Part shown: in pieces, positions 1 to 5,336 of the stretch
How positions within the stretch are numbered: the first letter of the stretch is position 1
Layout: every line of letters starts with the position of its first letter
Assembly (NCBI GenBank): GCA_041487075.1
Contig: JBGPMO010000023.1
Coordinates: 1-9,204 of the forward strand
DNA: 9,204 nucleotides
From: JBGPMO01 sp041487075
GTDB lineage: Bacteria; Patescibacteriota; Minisyncoccia; UBA6257; 1-14-0-10-40-38
Direction: 5' to 3'
Notes under the pieces: model-generated
The model's input: the letters and a program-made list of their open reading frames with translations, nothing else
Told to the model about the DNA's origin: nothing
Database searches by the model: none
Translations under genes and position numbers: made by a program

Positions 1-294
1 CAAGCCGCGATCTACGAAATGAATAATCTTTCCACCGTCCACACTATTTCTCGCCAATCTATCGGGGTGCCACGAAACAATCCCGTCTGCTTTTCCTCTC
101 TCAATCAATGACAACATTTCTGCGAATTTGAGTCGCCCGGGTTCTTTTGCGGTTTTGGCCTCGCAGAACGAGGCGACAATTTCAAGTTTTTCTTTGGCGG
201 CATACTCTTGCAACTCTACGAGTTGCGCTTCAATACTTAAAATCTGCCTATCGTCTTCCTCGGTGCTCTTGCGAGCGTAATGTATATATTTCAT
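1..294 (-). CDS. Serine recombinase, N-terminal part (runs off the window)
   Basis: Reading the minus strand from the ATG at 294-292 gives 98 codons open to the window edge. The N-terminus has the resolvase-family signature: Tyr6-x-Arg8-Lys-Ser10-Thr, where Ser10 is the expected nucleophile, followed by SIEAQ (20-24). Later come a PGR...F motif (52-57) and HPDRLARN (76-83), which supplies the conserved arginines of the catalytic pocket. These enzymes cut and rejoin DNA at short att or res sites through a 5'-phosphoserine link. The missing C-terminus would show whether this is a large serine integrase or a small resolvase; the SIEAQ stretch and spacing resemble the large class often annotated as 'recombinase family protein'. 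There is no Shine-Dalgarno sequence. The leader holds a 7-bp tandem repeat. The gene reads away from a tRNA-Leu gene 138 bp upstream, so it may mark the end of a mobile element. The family call is confident; the element is inferred. Confidence 0.9.
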   Translation of the reverse strand, partial: MKYIHYARKSTEEDDRQILSIEAQLVELQEYAAKEKLEIVASFCEAKTAKEPGRLKFAEMLSLIERGKADGIVSWHPDRLARNSVDGGKIIHFVDRGL

Positions 295-302
295 AGATTT
301 TT

Positions 303-316
303 AGGATTAAGGATTA
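303..316. repeat. Two tandem 7-bp units upstream of the recombinase start
   Basis: AGGATTA occurs twice head to tail at 303-309 and 310-316. On the mRNA strand this reads TAATCCT twice, 8 nt before the recombinase ATG. Similar period-7 arrays precede two other genes in the window (5224-5258 and 8800-8834). No ribosome-binding site is visible here. Confidence 0.6.
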
Positions 317-328
317 AAAAATTTTCTT

Positions 329-371
329 CCCCCAAAATGCGAAATCGTGAATTCGTTTTTACCCCCAAAAT
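329..371. repeat. Direct repeat CCCCCAAAAT, two copies 33 bp apart
   Basis: Identical 10-mers lie at 329-338 and 362-371, with starts separated by 33 bp, roughly three helical turns. They sit between the recombinase start and the tRNA-Leu 3' end. That position would suit binding sites for the recombinase or an operator for its expression, but nothing in the sequence proves either. No clear promoter for the recombinase was found in this interval. Confidence 0.5.
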
Positions 372-432
372 TGAATACAAAATCATCGCCGAGCGAAGCG
401 AGGCGAACCCTTCAAACTTGCAATTTCCTCAA

Positions 433-518
433 TGGTGCTCCCGGGAGGATTCGAACCTCCAACCCGTTCAGGGACGGCGTTCTAAGCGCCGCGCGTATGC
501 CAGTTCCGCCACAGGAGC
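433..518 (-). tRNA. tRNA-Leu (anticodon UAG), CCA encoded
   Basis: The minus strand from 518 to 433 folds as a class II tRNA. The 7-bp acceptor stem GCTCCTG/CGGGAGC has one G-U pair. The anticodon stem-loop is CGGCG-CTTAGAA-CGCCG, giving anticodon UAG for CUA/CUN leucine codons. A long variable arm is present, and the T arm is GGAGG-TTCGAAT-CCTCC. The discriminator base A is at 436 and the CCA end is encoded at 435-433. Length is 86 nt with CCA, typical of tRNA-Leu. All conserved stems pair, so the gene looks intact. A promoter lies just upstream (532-560). The downstream interval toward the recombinase lacks a convincing terminator. Confidence 0.97.
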
Positions 519-531
519 AATACTATTAAAA

Positions 532-560
532 ATCATAGTAAAATATAGTGTTTTTGGCAA
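532..560 (-). promoter_or_regulatory. Sigma-70-type promoter for tRNA-Leu
   Basis: On the minus strand, TTGCCA (560-555) and TATGAT (537-532) are separated by exactly 17 bp. The predicted start is about 525, a few bases before the mature tRNA 5' end at 518. Both boxes match the consensus at five and five of six positions. It lies back to back with the plus-strand promoter at 573-601. Confidence 0.75.
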
Positions 561-572
561 CCGCCCAATGAC

Positions 573-601
573 TTGACGCGGTCATCTTAGTATGGTAGTA
601 T
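573..601 (+). promoter_or_regulatory. Probable promoter for the membrane-protein gene at 679
   Basis: TTGACG (573-578) and TAGTAT (596-601) are spaced by 17 bp, with five and four of six consensus matches. The predicted start is about 608. A perfect inverted repeat, TAGGC-AA-GCCTA (601-612), spans the expected start and could be an operator. The -35 box is only 12 bp from the -35 box of the divergent tRNA promoter, so the two may compete. Confidence 0.55.
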
Positions 602-617
602 AGGCAAGCCTAAAGGG

Positions 618-651
618 GGCGTTCCCTAAGGTAGGGAGCGCCGAGGCGCTC
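618..651 (+). promoter_or_regulatory. Leader with two overlapping, mutually exclusive hairpins
   Basis: The first hairpin pairs 618-627 with 633-642: ten contiguous pairs including one G-U, with the 5-nt loop AAGGT. The second pairs GAGCGC (636-641) with GCGCTC (646-651) around a CGAG loop, using part of the first hairpin's 3' arm. Only one can form at a time. The second is followed by CTTTG rather than a true U-run, so classical attenuation is uncertain. The leader ends near the first possible start codon at 679. Confidence 0.5.
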
Positions 652-678
652 TTTGAAAAATTGAACCTGAAATTCTGA

Positions 679-2688
679 ATGGCTCACGATGAGCCGAAGG
701 AAATGAAGGCAATGGCGAATGAAGAAAGTATTTTCGCTAGTATCGGAAAGTGGATCCTCGGATTTTTCGCTGACATGAGCGCCGTGCTGTTGGGAAAGAA
801 GATTGTACAAAAGCTTTCCGCTTCGCCGGCAGGTGCCACGCCGGATGCGGCGGCAGTTCCTGAAGCTTCCCAAAACCAGCCTGGCCACATTGTCGGCTTC
901 TTTCTCGAGAAATTCCAGCGGCACGAACTTCAAAAAGAAGTGCGGCAAGCGCTTTTCCGGTTTCTCCTTATCGGAGACCGGAGCGGATTCAAAGCAATAG
1001 AAATTCCTCAATCAGATGCGAAGTTCGAGCCGCTTTCACCGAGCGACTTCGCTAGCTTGATTGAGATCTATATGCAAGTGATCCGCGGCGAAGTGCCGGG
1101 CATGACAGAAGATGATTTCAGCCTCAATCTTGCCGATACGATTTTCAAGATTGACAAGGACTCTTCTGAGAAACTGGAAGTGTATTTCCTGCCGAATGCC
1201 GAGCAGATCCTTCGCAAGTTGAATAAACTTGCCAGCACGCGCGATTCGAAGAAAGAGAAGTTCTGGGCGTATCTCTACATGCTTGAGAAGGATGGGTTCC
1301 AACAGAAAGTGGGGAGCTTTATCCAGGGCGTTACGGATATTGTCTATGAGGCCTATACCAAGCTTCCGGCAATCTGGCGAAAAGGACTTCTTGTCCCAAG
1401 GCCCGAGAAGCCCGAACGTCATGGGCCCCTGCGAATCCGCACGGCACTCCTGAATCTTTTCGACACACTCGTACTCTGGTTTGTGCCAGCGGGCGAGCTC
1501 ATCGGGCAAGGGAAGAAAGCGTATCGGAAGGCGGAGCGGATTGCTCGTGTGGCGCTTGCGGCGTTCATCGGGATGCCGTTCCTATTCTTCGGGTGTGCGT
1601 TTGGCCCAATAGTGGCGGCGGTAAGCGTCGCTTGCTTTGCCGCCTTACTTCTCCTTGTTGTGTTTTCCGGGTTCTGGGCAGACCGGCTTCGCTGGTTTAC
1701 CCTTGATTTCCGGACGAGCGGGTGGAAGCGGAAGACGAAGCTCACGGCGATTGCTTTCGTAGCCGCCGCTTCCGTTAGCTCCGGCTTGTGGGTGCTTTGC
1801 CAATCAGTTTTTCTTCGGCGGGAGTATATCGCTCGTCCGCCGGAAGAGGTGGGGTTTGGTGACGGATCGTGGATGAGTGCGGTTGCCGCAGTCGGTCTTC
1901 CGATCGCGGTAGCGCTCCTCATCTATCTCTGGAAGCCGGTACTCGTTGCTGTTCTTGCCCGTTTTGTGCCGGATGCAAAGAAGGCGCTCAAGGTGGTCAA
2001 TACGATCATCTTCGGCGTTGCCGTCGTCGGCATTATTGCGTACGTGGTTCCGCTTCGGGCAGATCCCAAACTCGCAGCCCTTTCTTTTGCCATCAGCTTT
2101 GCACTCCTTGTTTCGTATGGCTCATACCATACCGGGGGAGGAAAGATCCTCGGGCGGGTGCGGTTTGGCCTTTGGGCCGGTCTCGTGGCCGTTGTCGTCA
2201 TACTCTCTCTTGGCGGCAGAAGCAGTGCAAGAGAGCAGGTGGAACGAGTGCGGTATTGGACAGCGACAACGCTCGCAAAAACCCAAGAGAAACTCGCCCA
2301 AGCAGCGAGAACTCATGCGGTTTTAGGAACGGCTCCGACAGTTCTTCCAATGCCTCACGTTCCACGCTCTGCAAATCTTTCTCGAGAAACCCTTGTGGTT
2401 CGCCTTGAGCCGGGCGTGTGGTCAGATGAAATCCCGCTTGGTTGGGGAGCTGATGCCACGATTGATTGGGTAACGCCGGATGGATTTCTCGATACCGCTT
2501 ACAATGACGGGAGTGCGTATCACATGAAGCACGGCATCCCGAATGACATCGGGTTCCATCTGGGAAAAACGCCCGATCACAAGGATTGCGAGCTTACGGT
2601 ACGGCTTCATTCAATCTCCGGCGGATGTGCCTTCGTGACAAAGTCGAGAACCCCGCTCTTTAACGTGCCTTTCCGAAATCAACTCTAG
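679..2688 (+). CDS. Polytopic membrane protein of unknown function
   Basis: I do not recognise this 669-codon protein. Its layout is visible. Residues 1-250 are mostly soluble and charged, with an Ala/Pro-rich linker at about 48-68 and helical stretches such as 120-135 and 165-205. About seven hydrophobic helices follow, near 288-333 (two), 356-376, 400-430, 439-458, 466-482 and 494-512. A charged helix at 515-548 and a Pro-containing linker (552-562) lead to a C-terminal domain of about 100 residues (570-669). That domain is rich in alternating hydrophobic positions, Gly, Asp and Trp, and may be an extracytoplasmic beta-sandwich. The start is uncertain: ATG at 679, 703 and 712 are all in frame, and 712 has AAGGA 10 nt upstream, so MANEES may be the true N-terminus. 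The gene stands alone between its own promoter and a strong terminator. Its full-length frame supports a real gene; its function is open. Confidence 0.8.
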   Translation: MAHDEPKEMKAMANEESIFASIGKWILGFFADMSAVLLGKKIVQKLSASPAGATPDAAAVPEASQNQPGHIVGFFLEKFQRHELQKEVRQALFRFLLIGDRSGFKAIEIPQSDAKFEPLSPSDFASLIEIYMQVIRGEVPGMTEDDFSLNLADTIFKIDKDSSEKLEVYFLPNAEQILRKLNKLASTRDSKKEKFWAYLYMLEKDGFQQKVGSFIQGVTDIVYEAYTKLPAIWRKGLLVPRPEKPERHGPLRIRTALLNLFDTLVLWFVPAGELIGQGKKAYRKAERIARVALAAFIGMPFLFFGCAFGPIVAAVSVACFAALLLLVVFSGFWADRLRWFTLDFRTSGWKRKTKLTAIAFVAAASVSSGLWVLCQSVFLRREYIARPPEEVGFGDGSWMSAVAAVGLPIAVALLIYLWKPVLVAVLARFVPDAKKALKVVNTIIFGVAVVGIIAYVVPLRADPKLAALSFAISFALLVSYGSYHTGGGKILGRVRFGLWAGLVAVVVILSLGGRSSAREQVERVRYWTATTLAKTQEKLAQAARTHAVLGTAPTVLPMPHVPRSANLSRETLVVRLEPGVWSDEIPLGWGADATIDWVTPDGFLDTAYNDGSAYHMKHGIPNDIGFHLGKTPDHKDCELTVRLHSISGGCAFVTKSRTPLFNVPFRNQL

Positions 2689-2730
2689 AATTTGGTAAGG
2701 CAACTGATCAGTCGTCTCCGGCGACTGAAA

Positions 2731-2771
2731 ACCCCCGAGCAGTGCCTACGCACTGACCGGGGGTCTTTTGT
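2731..2771. terminator. Strong bipartite hairpin terminator between convergent genes
   Basis: ACCCCCG (2731-2737) pairs with CGGGGGT (2758-2764). After a 3x3 internal loop, AGTGC (2741-2745) pairs with GCACT (2750-2754) around CTAC. On the plus strand CTTTTGT follows, typical of intrinsic termination of the membrane gene. On the minus strand the stem is followed by TTTTCAG, so it can also end the pilin operon. A weaker hairpin, CAGTCG/CGACTG, lies just upstream at 2709-2727. Confidence 0.85.
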
Positions 2772-2794
2772 ATCAGCGTCTCTCGGGAAGCTTT

Positions 2795-3127
2795 TTAGAC
2801 TGTGGTGTGCAGGATTGAGTTCGCGATGAATGAAATAATCGATCGCGCCAAAAAGGCGATGATGATAGCAACGATTGCATACGTAATAACTTTTCGCGCT
2901 TCAGTTACTTTTTCTTGCTCGCCGCTTGAGGTGAGATAGAGATACGCGGCATAGATGATGAACCCAACTGCTACGATGAAGATGAAATTCGTAACAAAAT
3001 CAATAATATTTTGTATGACACCGCCTACTTGAGAAGGGTTACCGCCAGGCAGAGGAATTTGAGCCCCTGCAAGAAGCGGGAGAGAAAGAGCAGCGAAGAT
3101 ACCTAAGAGATAGAGAGTTTTTTTCAT
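2795..3127 (-). CDS. Pilin-like small membrane protein (T4SS pilin / TrbC-VirB2 type), third copy
   Basis: This 110-residue protein starts with a signal peptide: MKK, a hydrophobic core at 4-20, and probable cleavage after AGA (22). A short Pro/Gly segment follows, then two hydrophobic helices (about 43-66 and 79-100) joined by a charged turn, SSGEQEKVTEARK. This is the architecture of VirB2/TrbC pilins and of the 'T4SS pilin' family common in Patescibacteria. The second helix region, ITYAIVAIIIAFLARSII, closely matches that of the preceding gene, so the two are paralogs. The frame is open upstream to a GTG at 3181 overlapping the previous stop, but that start would put 18 basic residues before the signal peptide; I therefore chose ATG at 3127. 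No Shine-Dalgarno sequence is visible. It is the last gene before the shared terminator. The fold family is a good guess; whether it forms a pilus or a channel is inference. Confidence 0.8.
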   Translation of the reverse strand: MKKTLYLLGIFAALSLPLLAGAQIPLPGGNPSQVGGVIQNIIDFVTNFIFIVAVGFIIYAAYLYLTSSGEQEKVTEARKVITYAIVAIIIAFLARSIISFIANSILHTTV

Positions 3128-3177
3128 AGAATTTCTGTATGTATTTTTGCTTATGATGCGACACTTTACTCGACCTT

Positions 3178-3486
3178 TCACGGCGCCCCGAGAATGTTAT
3201 TCCTTACTATAGCAATAATTGATTGGGCAAGGAAGATGACGATAATGCCGATAACGGCATACGTAATCGTTTTTTTCCCATTTTTGAAATTCTCTTCATT
3301 CGCGCCTGCGAAAAGGATTTGGTAGCCGCCGAAAATAATCATACCCGCCGCAATAATATAAGAAAACCCAACGGCATAACTGATAAGACTGTCATAAATT
3401 TGCGGGAGCGATTTTGGCGGCGTATGCGCGGTTTGCTGGGCTAAAGCGATCTGCATACCAATGAGTTTTAAAAAAATAGTTTTCAT
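3178..3486 (-). CDS. Pilin-like small membrane protein (T4SS pilin / TrbC-VirB2 type), second copy
   Basis: This 102-residue protein has a short signal peptide (MKTIFLKLIG...) with probable cleavage after ALA at residue 16. A hydrophilic segment (17-33) precedes two hydrophobic helices, about 36-60 and 73-95. The connecting loop, GANEENFKNGKK, ends in basic residues, which would place the loop in the cytoplasm and both termini outside, as in VirB2. The motif IIFGGYQILFAG before the loop is typical of the family. It begins 7 nt after the upstream stop, which indicates co-transcription, and no Shine-Dalgarno sequence is present. It shares the pattern K..ITYA..I....FLA.SII with the next gene. 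VirB2-type proteins form the conjugative or secretion pilus; no VirB4, VirB6 or coupling ATPase is visible here, so that role is not established. Confidence 0.8.
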   Translation of the reverse strand: MKTIFLKLIGMQIALAQQTAHTPPKSLPQIYDSLISYAVGFSYIIAAGMIIFGGYQILFAGANEENFKNGKKTITYAVIGIIVIFLAQSIIAIVRNNILGAP

Positions 3487-3493
3487 AGACGGG

Positions 3494-3922
3494 TTATGGG
3501 TTCAGTGGCTTATTGCCGCCGCGGATGATTTGATACACCAGGTCAACCAAGAGCGGAGCGGCTAAGGCAATCGTGACCCCTACTATTGCCGCAAGTAAGA
3601 TTTTCCTTCCCTTTTTAACTCGTTCGGCTGATCCGCCTGCTGTTAGTATATAATATCCGCCCCAAATAATCATGAGCACCGCAATGGGGATAACTACGTC
3701 CCGCATGAGAAGATTAAAGGCGTAATCAATGAATTCAAACGCATCAAGGAGCCCACAGCCGTGGCGCGGGTCGGCCGAGTTTGGACTTGTCACGGGGAGC
3801 TCGGGGTAGCAGTTGAATTGGTGGCCGAAAAGCGTGAGCGGGTCACCGGGAGCGGCAAAAACAGATGGCGCCCATGAGGCAAGCAGTACGGCGCTCACTA
3901 GAAATATAAAAAGTTTAGGCAT
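3494..3922 (-). CDS. Pilin-like small membrane protein with an extracellular Cys-containing segment, first copy
   Basis: This 142-residue protein has a clear signal peptide (MPKLFIFLVSAVLLASWAPS) with likely cleavage after VFA at about 23. A polar stretch of some 45 residues follows, carrying two cysteines (C38 and C56) that could form a disulfide outside the membrane. Two hydrophobic helices (about 72-94 and 108-130) flank the loop TAGGSAERVKKGRK. The WGGYYILTAGG motif and basic loop match the same T4SS-pilin-like family as the two following genes, but the N-terminal segment is longer and distinct. It starts 14 nt after the solute-binding protein gene and lies 7 nt before the next pilin gene. 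It could be a specialised or tip-like subunit, but that is speculation. Confidence 0.78.
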   Translation of the reverse strand: MPKLFIFLVSAVLLASWAPSVFAAPGDPLTLFGHQFNCYPELPVTSPNSADPRHGCGLLDAFEFIDYAFNLLMRDVVIPIAVLMIIWGGYYILTAGGSAERVKKGRKILLAAIVGVTIALAAPLLVDLVYQIIRGGNKPLNP

Positions 3923-3936
3923 CGCTGGTTTTTTGG

Positions 3937-5214
3937 TTACGGATTCTTTTTTATCATGAGCTCGGAGATGGTGCTTTCAGCTTCGGCGACTGCAGAGGCA
4001 GGTGTTGCACGGCCGCTTTCGACATCATCAATCATTTTTGAGAAAGCAGTTTCAACCGCATTCGGATCAATTTGCGGCCACGAGCGGGCAGAGAGCGCCT
4101 GGTTTGCGAACACACCCCACTTCGCATCCCCGCTTAATCCTTGAAGCAGGGTTCGGAGCGCGGGAAGGCGGTGTGCGGCAACCGCATACTGATTTGCAAT
4201 AACTGGATCTATGGCAGAGGCAAGTACAAAGCCCCATGCCCCAGTTGAGTTCTGGGAATGATTTGAAACCGCAAGCCCCCAATAGTCCGCATAATTTACG
4301 TCGAGCTTTGCTTCGCTCGGCTGGGGAACTGGCACCACGTTCATTTTCAGGAATGCATTTTTCGCGGTGATGGTCGAAAGATCTGAGGCATAGCCAAAGA
4401 CGCTCGCGGTTTTTCCGTTCGCGAACGCATCAAAGGCATCGCCCAACCCATCGTTCCAGGTGTAATTTTTTGATGCGGGATTTGCAAAATCCGTGTAAAG
4501 GCTAAGCGCGGCGTCTCCGCGAGAGAAATCAGCCCTCGTAAAGTCAGAAGAAACCATGGGTACGCCCGATTGGAGCATGAGCAGGGAGAGGATATCCGCG
4601 GCGTGGTGAATCGTATTGCTTCTGCCCCCGATCGCCGCACTGGACTCGATAATTTTCCCGCCGCGGTCGAGTTTGCGTAATTTCGGATTTGTCGCAACTG
4701 ATTTAAATTCAGCCCACGTTTTCGGCGGGAGGGCGATGCCGGCGGAATCGAGGAGGTCGCGATTTACCAGAAGCGCTAAGGTATCGATATATAAAGGAAG
4801 AGCGTACACAGCTCCATTCGGAGCAAAGTCTTGCTCAACAACCGTGGGGTAGAGGGATTCGAACGTGGAAAGCGAAAGCTCTGCGGCGCTTACGGGCACG
4901 AGCAAATCTCCATGCTTCGGGAGCCACGAGGAGTGGAACATGAATACGTCTGGGCCTTTGCCGGCAGCCAAGGCATTGACAAGGTCTGATTCGTAGGTTG
5001 CCGGATCAAATGCCCGGTACTGAATCGTATAGCGCGACTCGAGCGCAGTTGTGACGCTCGAGAATACATTTTGCGGTTCAACACCCCACACGGTGAGCGT
5101 TACTTTCCCTCCGGCGTTTTGGTTTCGGCCGGGGACAATGCCTAAGAATACCAAGGCAAAAAACAAAACAACGAATCCAAGGATGCCGATGATGATGAGC
5201 CGAGAACGAGGCAT
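3937..5214 (-). CDS. Extracellular solute-binding protein, membrane-anchored, without adjacent transporter
   Basis: This 425-residue protein resembles family-1 (sugar-type) ABC solute-binding proteins. It has one N-terminal hydrophobic helix (6-27) and then the start of the fold, KVTLTVWGVE (37-46). Further family features are the segment ending in GPDVFMFHSSWLP, a hinge-type segment ALPLYIDTLALLVNRDLL, and a late YWGLAVSNHS segment. The length fits the family. There is no lipobox cysteine after the hydrophobic stretch, so it is probably held by an uncleaved helix rather than lipidated. No permease or ATPase gene lies nearby. Instead, three pilin-like genes follow at 14, 7 and 50 nt spacing, suggesting a joint operon. 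The ligand cannot be read from sequence. It could feed a distant transporter or act as a surface receptor. The mRNA leader carries a period-7 repeat and lacks a Shine-Dalgarno sequence. Confidence 0.88.
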   Translation of the reverse strand: MPRSRLIIIGILGFVVLFFALVFLGIVPGRNQNAGGKVTLTVWGVEPQNVFSSVTTALESRYTIQYRAFDPATYESDLVNALAAGKGPDVFMFHSSWLPKHGDLLVPVSAAELSLSTFESLYPTVVEQDFAPNGAVYALPLYIDTLALLVNRDLLDSAGIALPPKTWAEFKSVATNPKLRKLDRGGKIIESSAAIGGRSNTIHHAADILSLLMLQSGVPMVSSDFTRADFSRGDAALSLYTDFANPASKNYTWNDGLGDAFDAFANGKTASVFGYASDLSTITAKNAFLKMNVVPVPQPSEAKLDVNYADYWGLAVSNHSQNSTGAWGFVLASAIDPVIANQYAVAAHRLPALRTLLQGLSGDAKWGVFANQALSARSWPQIDPNAVETAFSKMIDDVESGRATPASAVAEAESTISELMIKKNP

Positions 5215-5223
5215 GCCTTAAGG

Positions 5224-5258
5224 GTACAACGAACAACAAACAACTGACAACTCATAAC
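5224..5258. repeat. Period-7 tandem repeat in the solute-binding protein leader
   Basis: Five 7-bp units run head to tail: GTACAAC, GAACAAC, AAACAAC, TGACAAC, TCATAAC (plus strand). The core ACAAC is constant in the first four. On the mRNA these read GTTGTNN and end 9 nt before the start codon at 5214. I found no convincing promoter or Shine-Dalgarno sequence between 5215 and 5324. Confidence 0.7.
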
Positions 5259-5280
5259 TGAAAATCAATGAACGCACTAG

Positions 5281-5336
5281 CCTGCCTGCCTACGACGACA
5301 GGTAAAACCGGCAGACAGGTTGCTTTAAAGGCAGGT
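5281..5336. repeat. Palindromic repeat cluster at the gyrA 3' end
   Basis: CCTGCCTGCC (5281-5290) and GGCAGACAGG (5310-5319) form an inverted repeat with 9 of 10 positions complementary around a 19-nt loop. G(A/G)CAGGT occurs three times at 5297, 5314 and 5330, spaced 17 and 16 bp. The last copy lies inside the final gyrA codons. No U-run follows on the minus strand, so this is not a standard intrinsic terminator. It resembles a dispersed palindromic intergenic element. Confidence 0.6.

Noticed and set aside
387..405. GC-rich near-palindrome as a terminator for tRNA-Leu
   Set aside because: Only four outer pairs form around an 11-nt loop and the following T-run is weak.
280..576. Plus-strand frame of 98 codons
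   Set aside because: It runs across the recombinase start and the entire tRNA-Leu gene in antisense, so it is not a credible protein gene.
610..1011. Minus-strand frame of 133 codons
   Set aside because: It overlaps the leader and first part of the 669-codon gene, has low-complexity shadow-like composition and no start signals. The same holds for the frames at 1036-1509, 1419-1922 and 1869-2408.
3128..3181. Upstream GTG start (3181) for the last pilin gene, overlapping the previous stop
   Set aside because: It would add 18 mostly polar and basic residues before a well-formed signal peptide; ATG at 3127 gives a normal secreted N-terminus. Translational coupling remains possible.
3937..5214. 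Lipoprotein call for the solute-binding protein
   Set aside because: No cysteine follows the N-terminal hydrophobic stretch, so lipidation is not supported.
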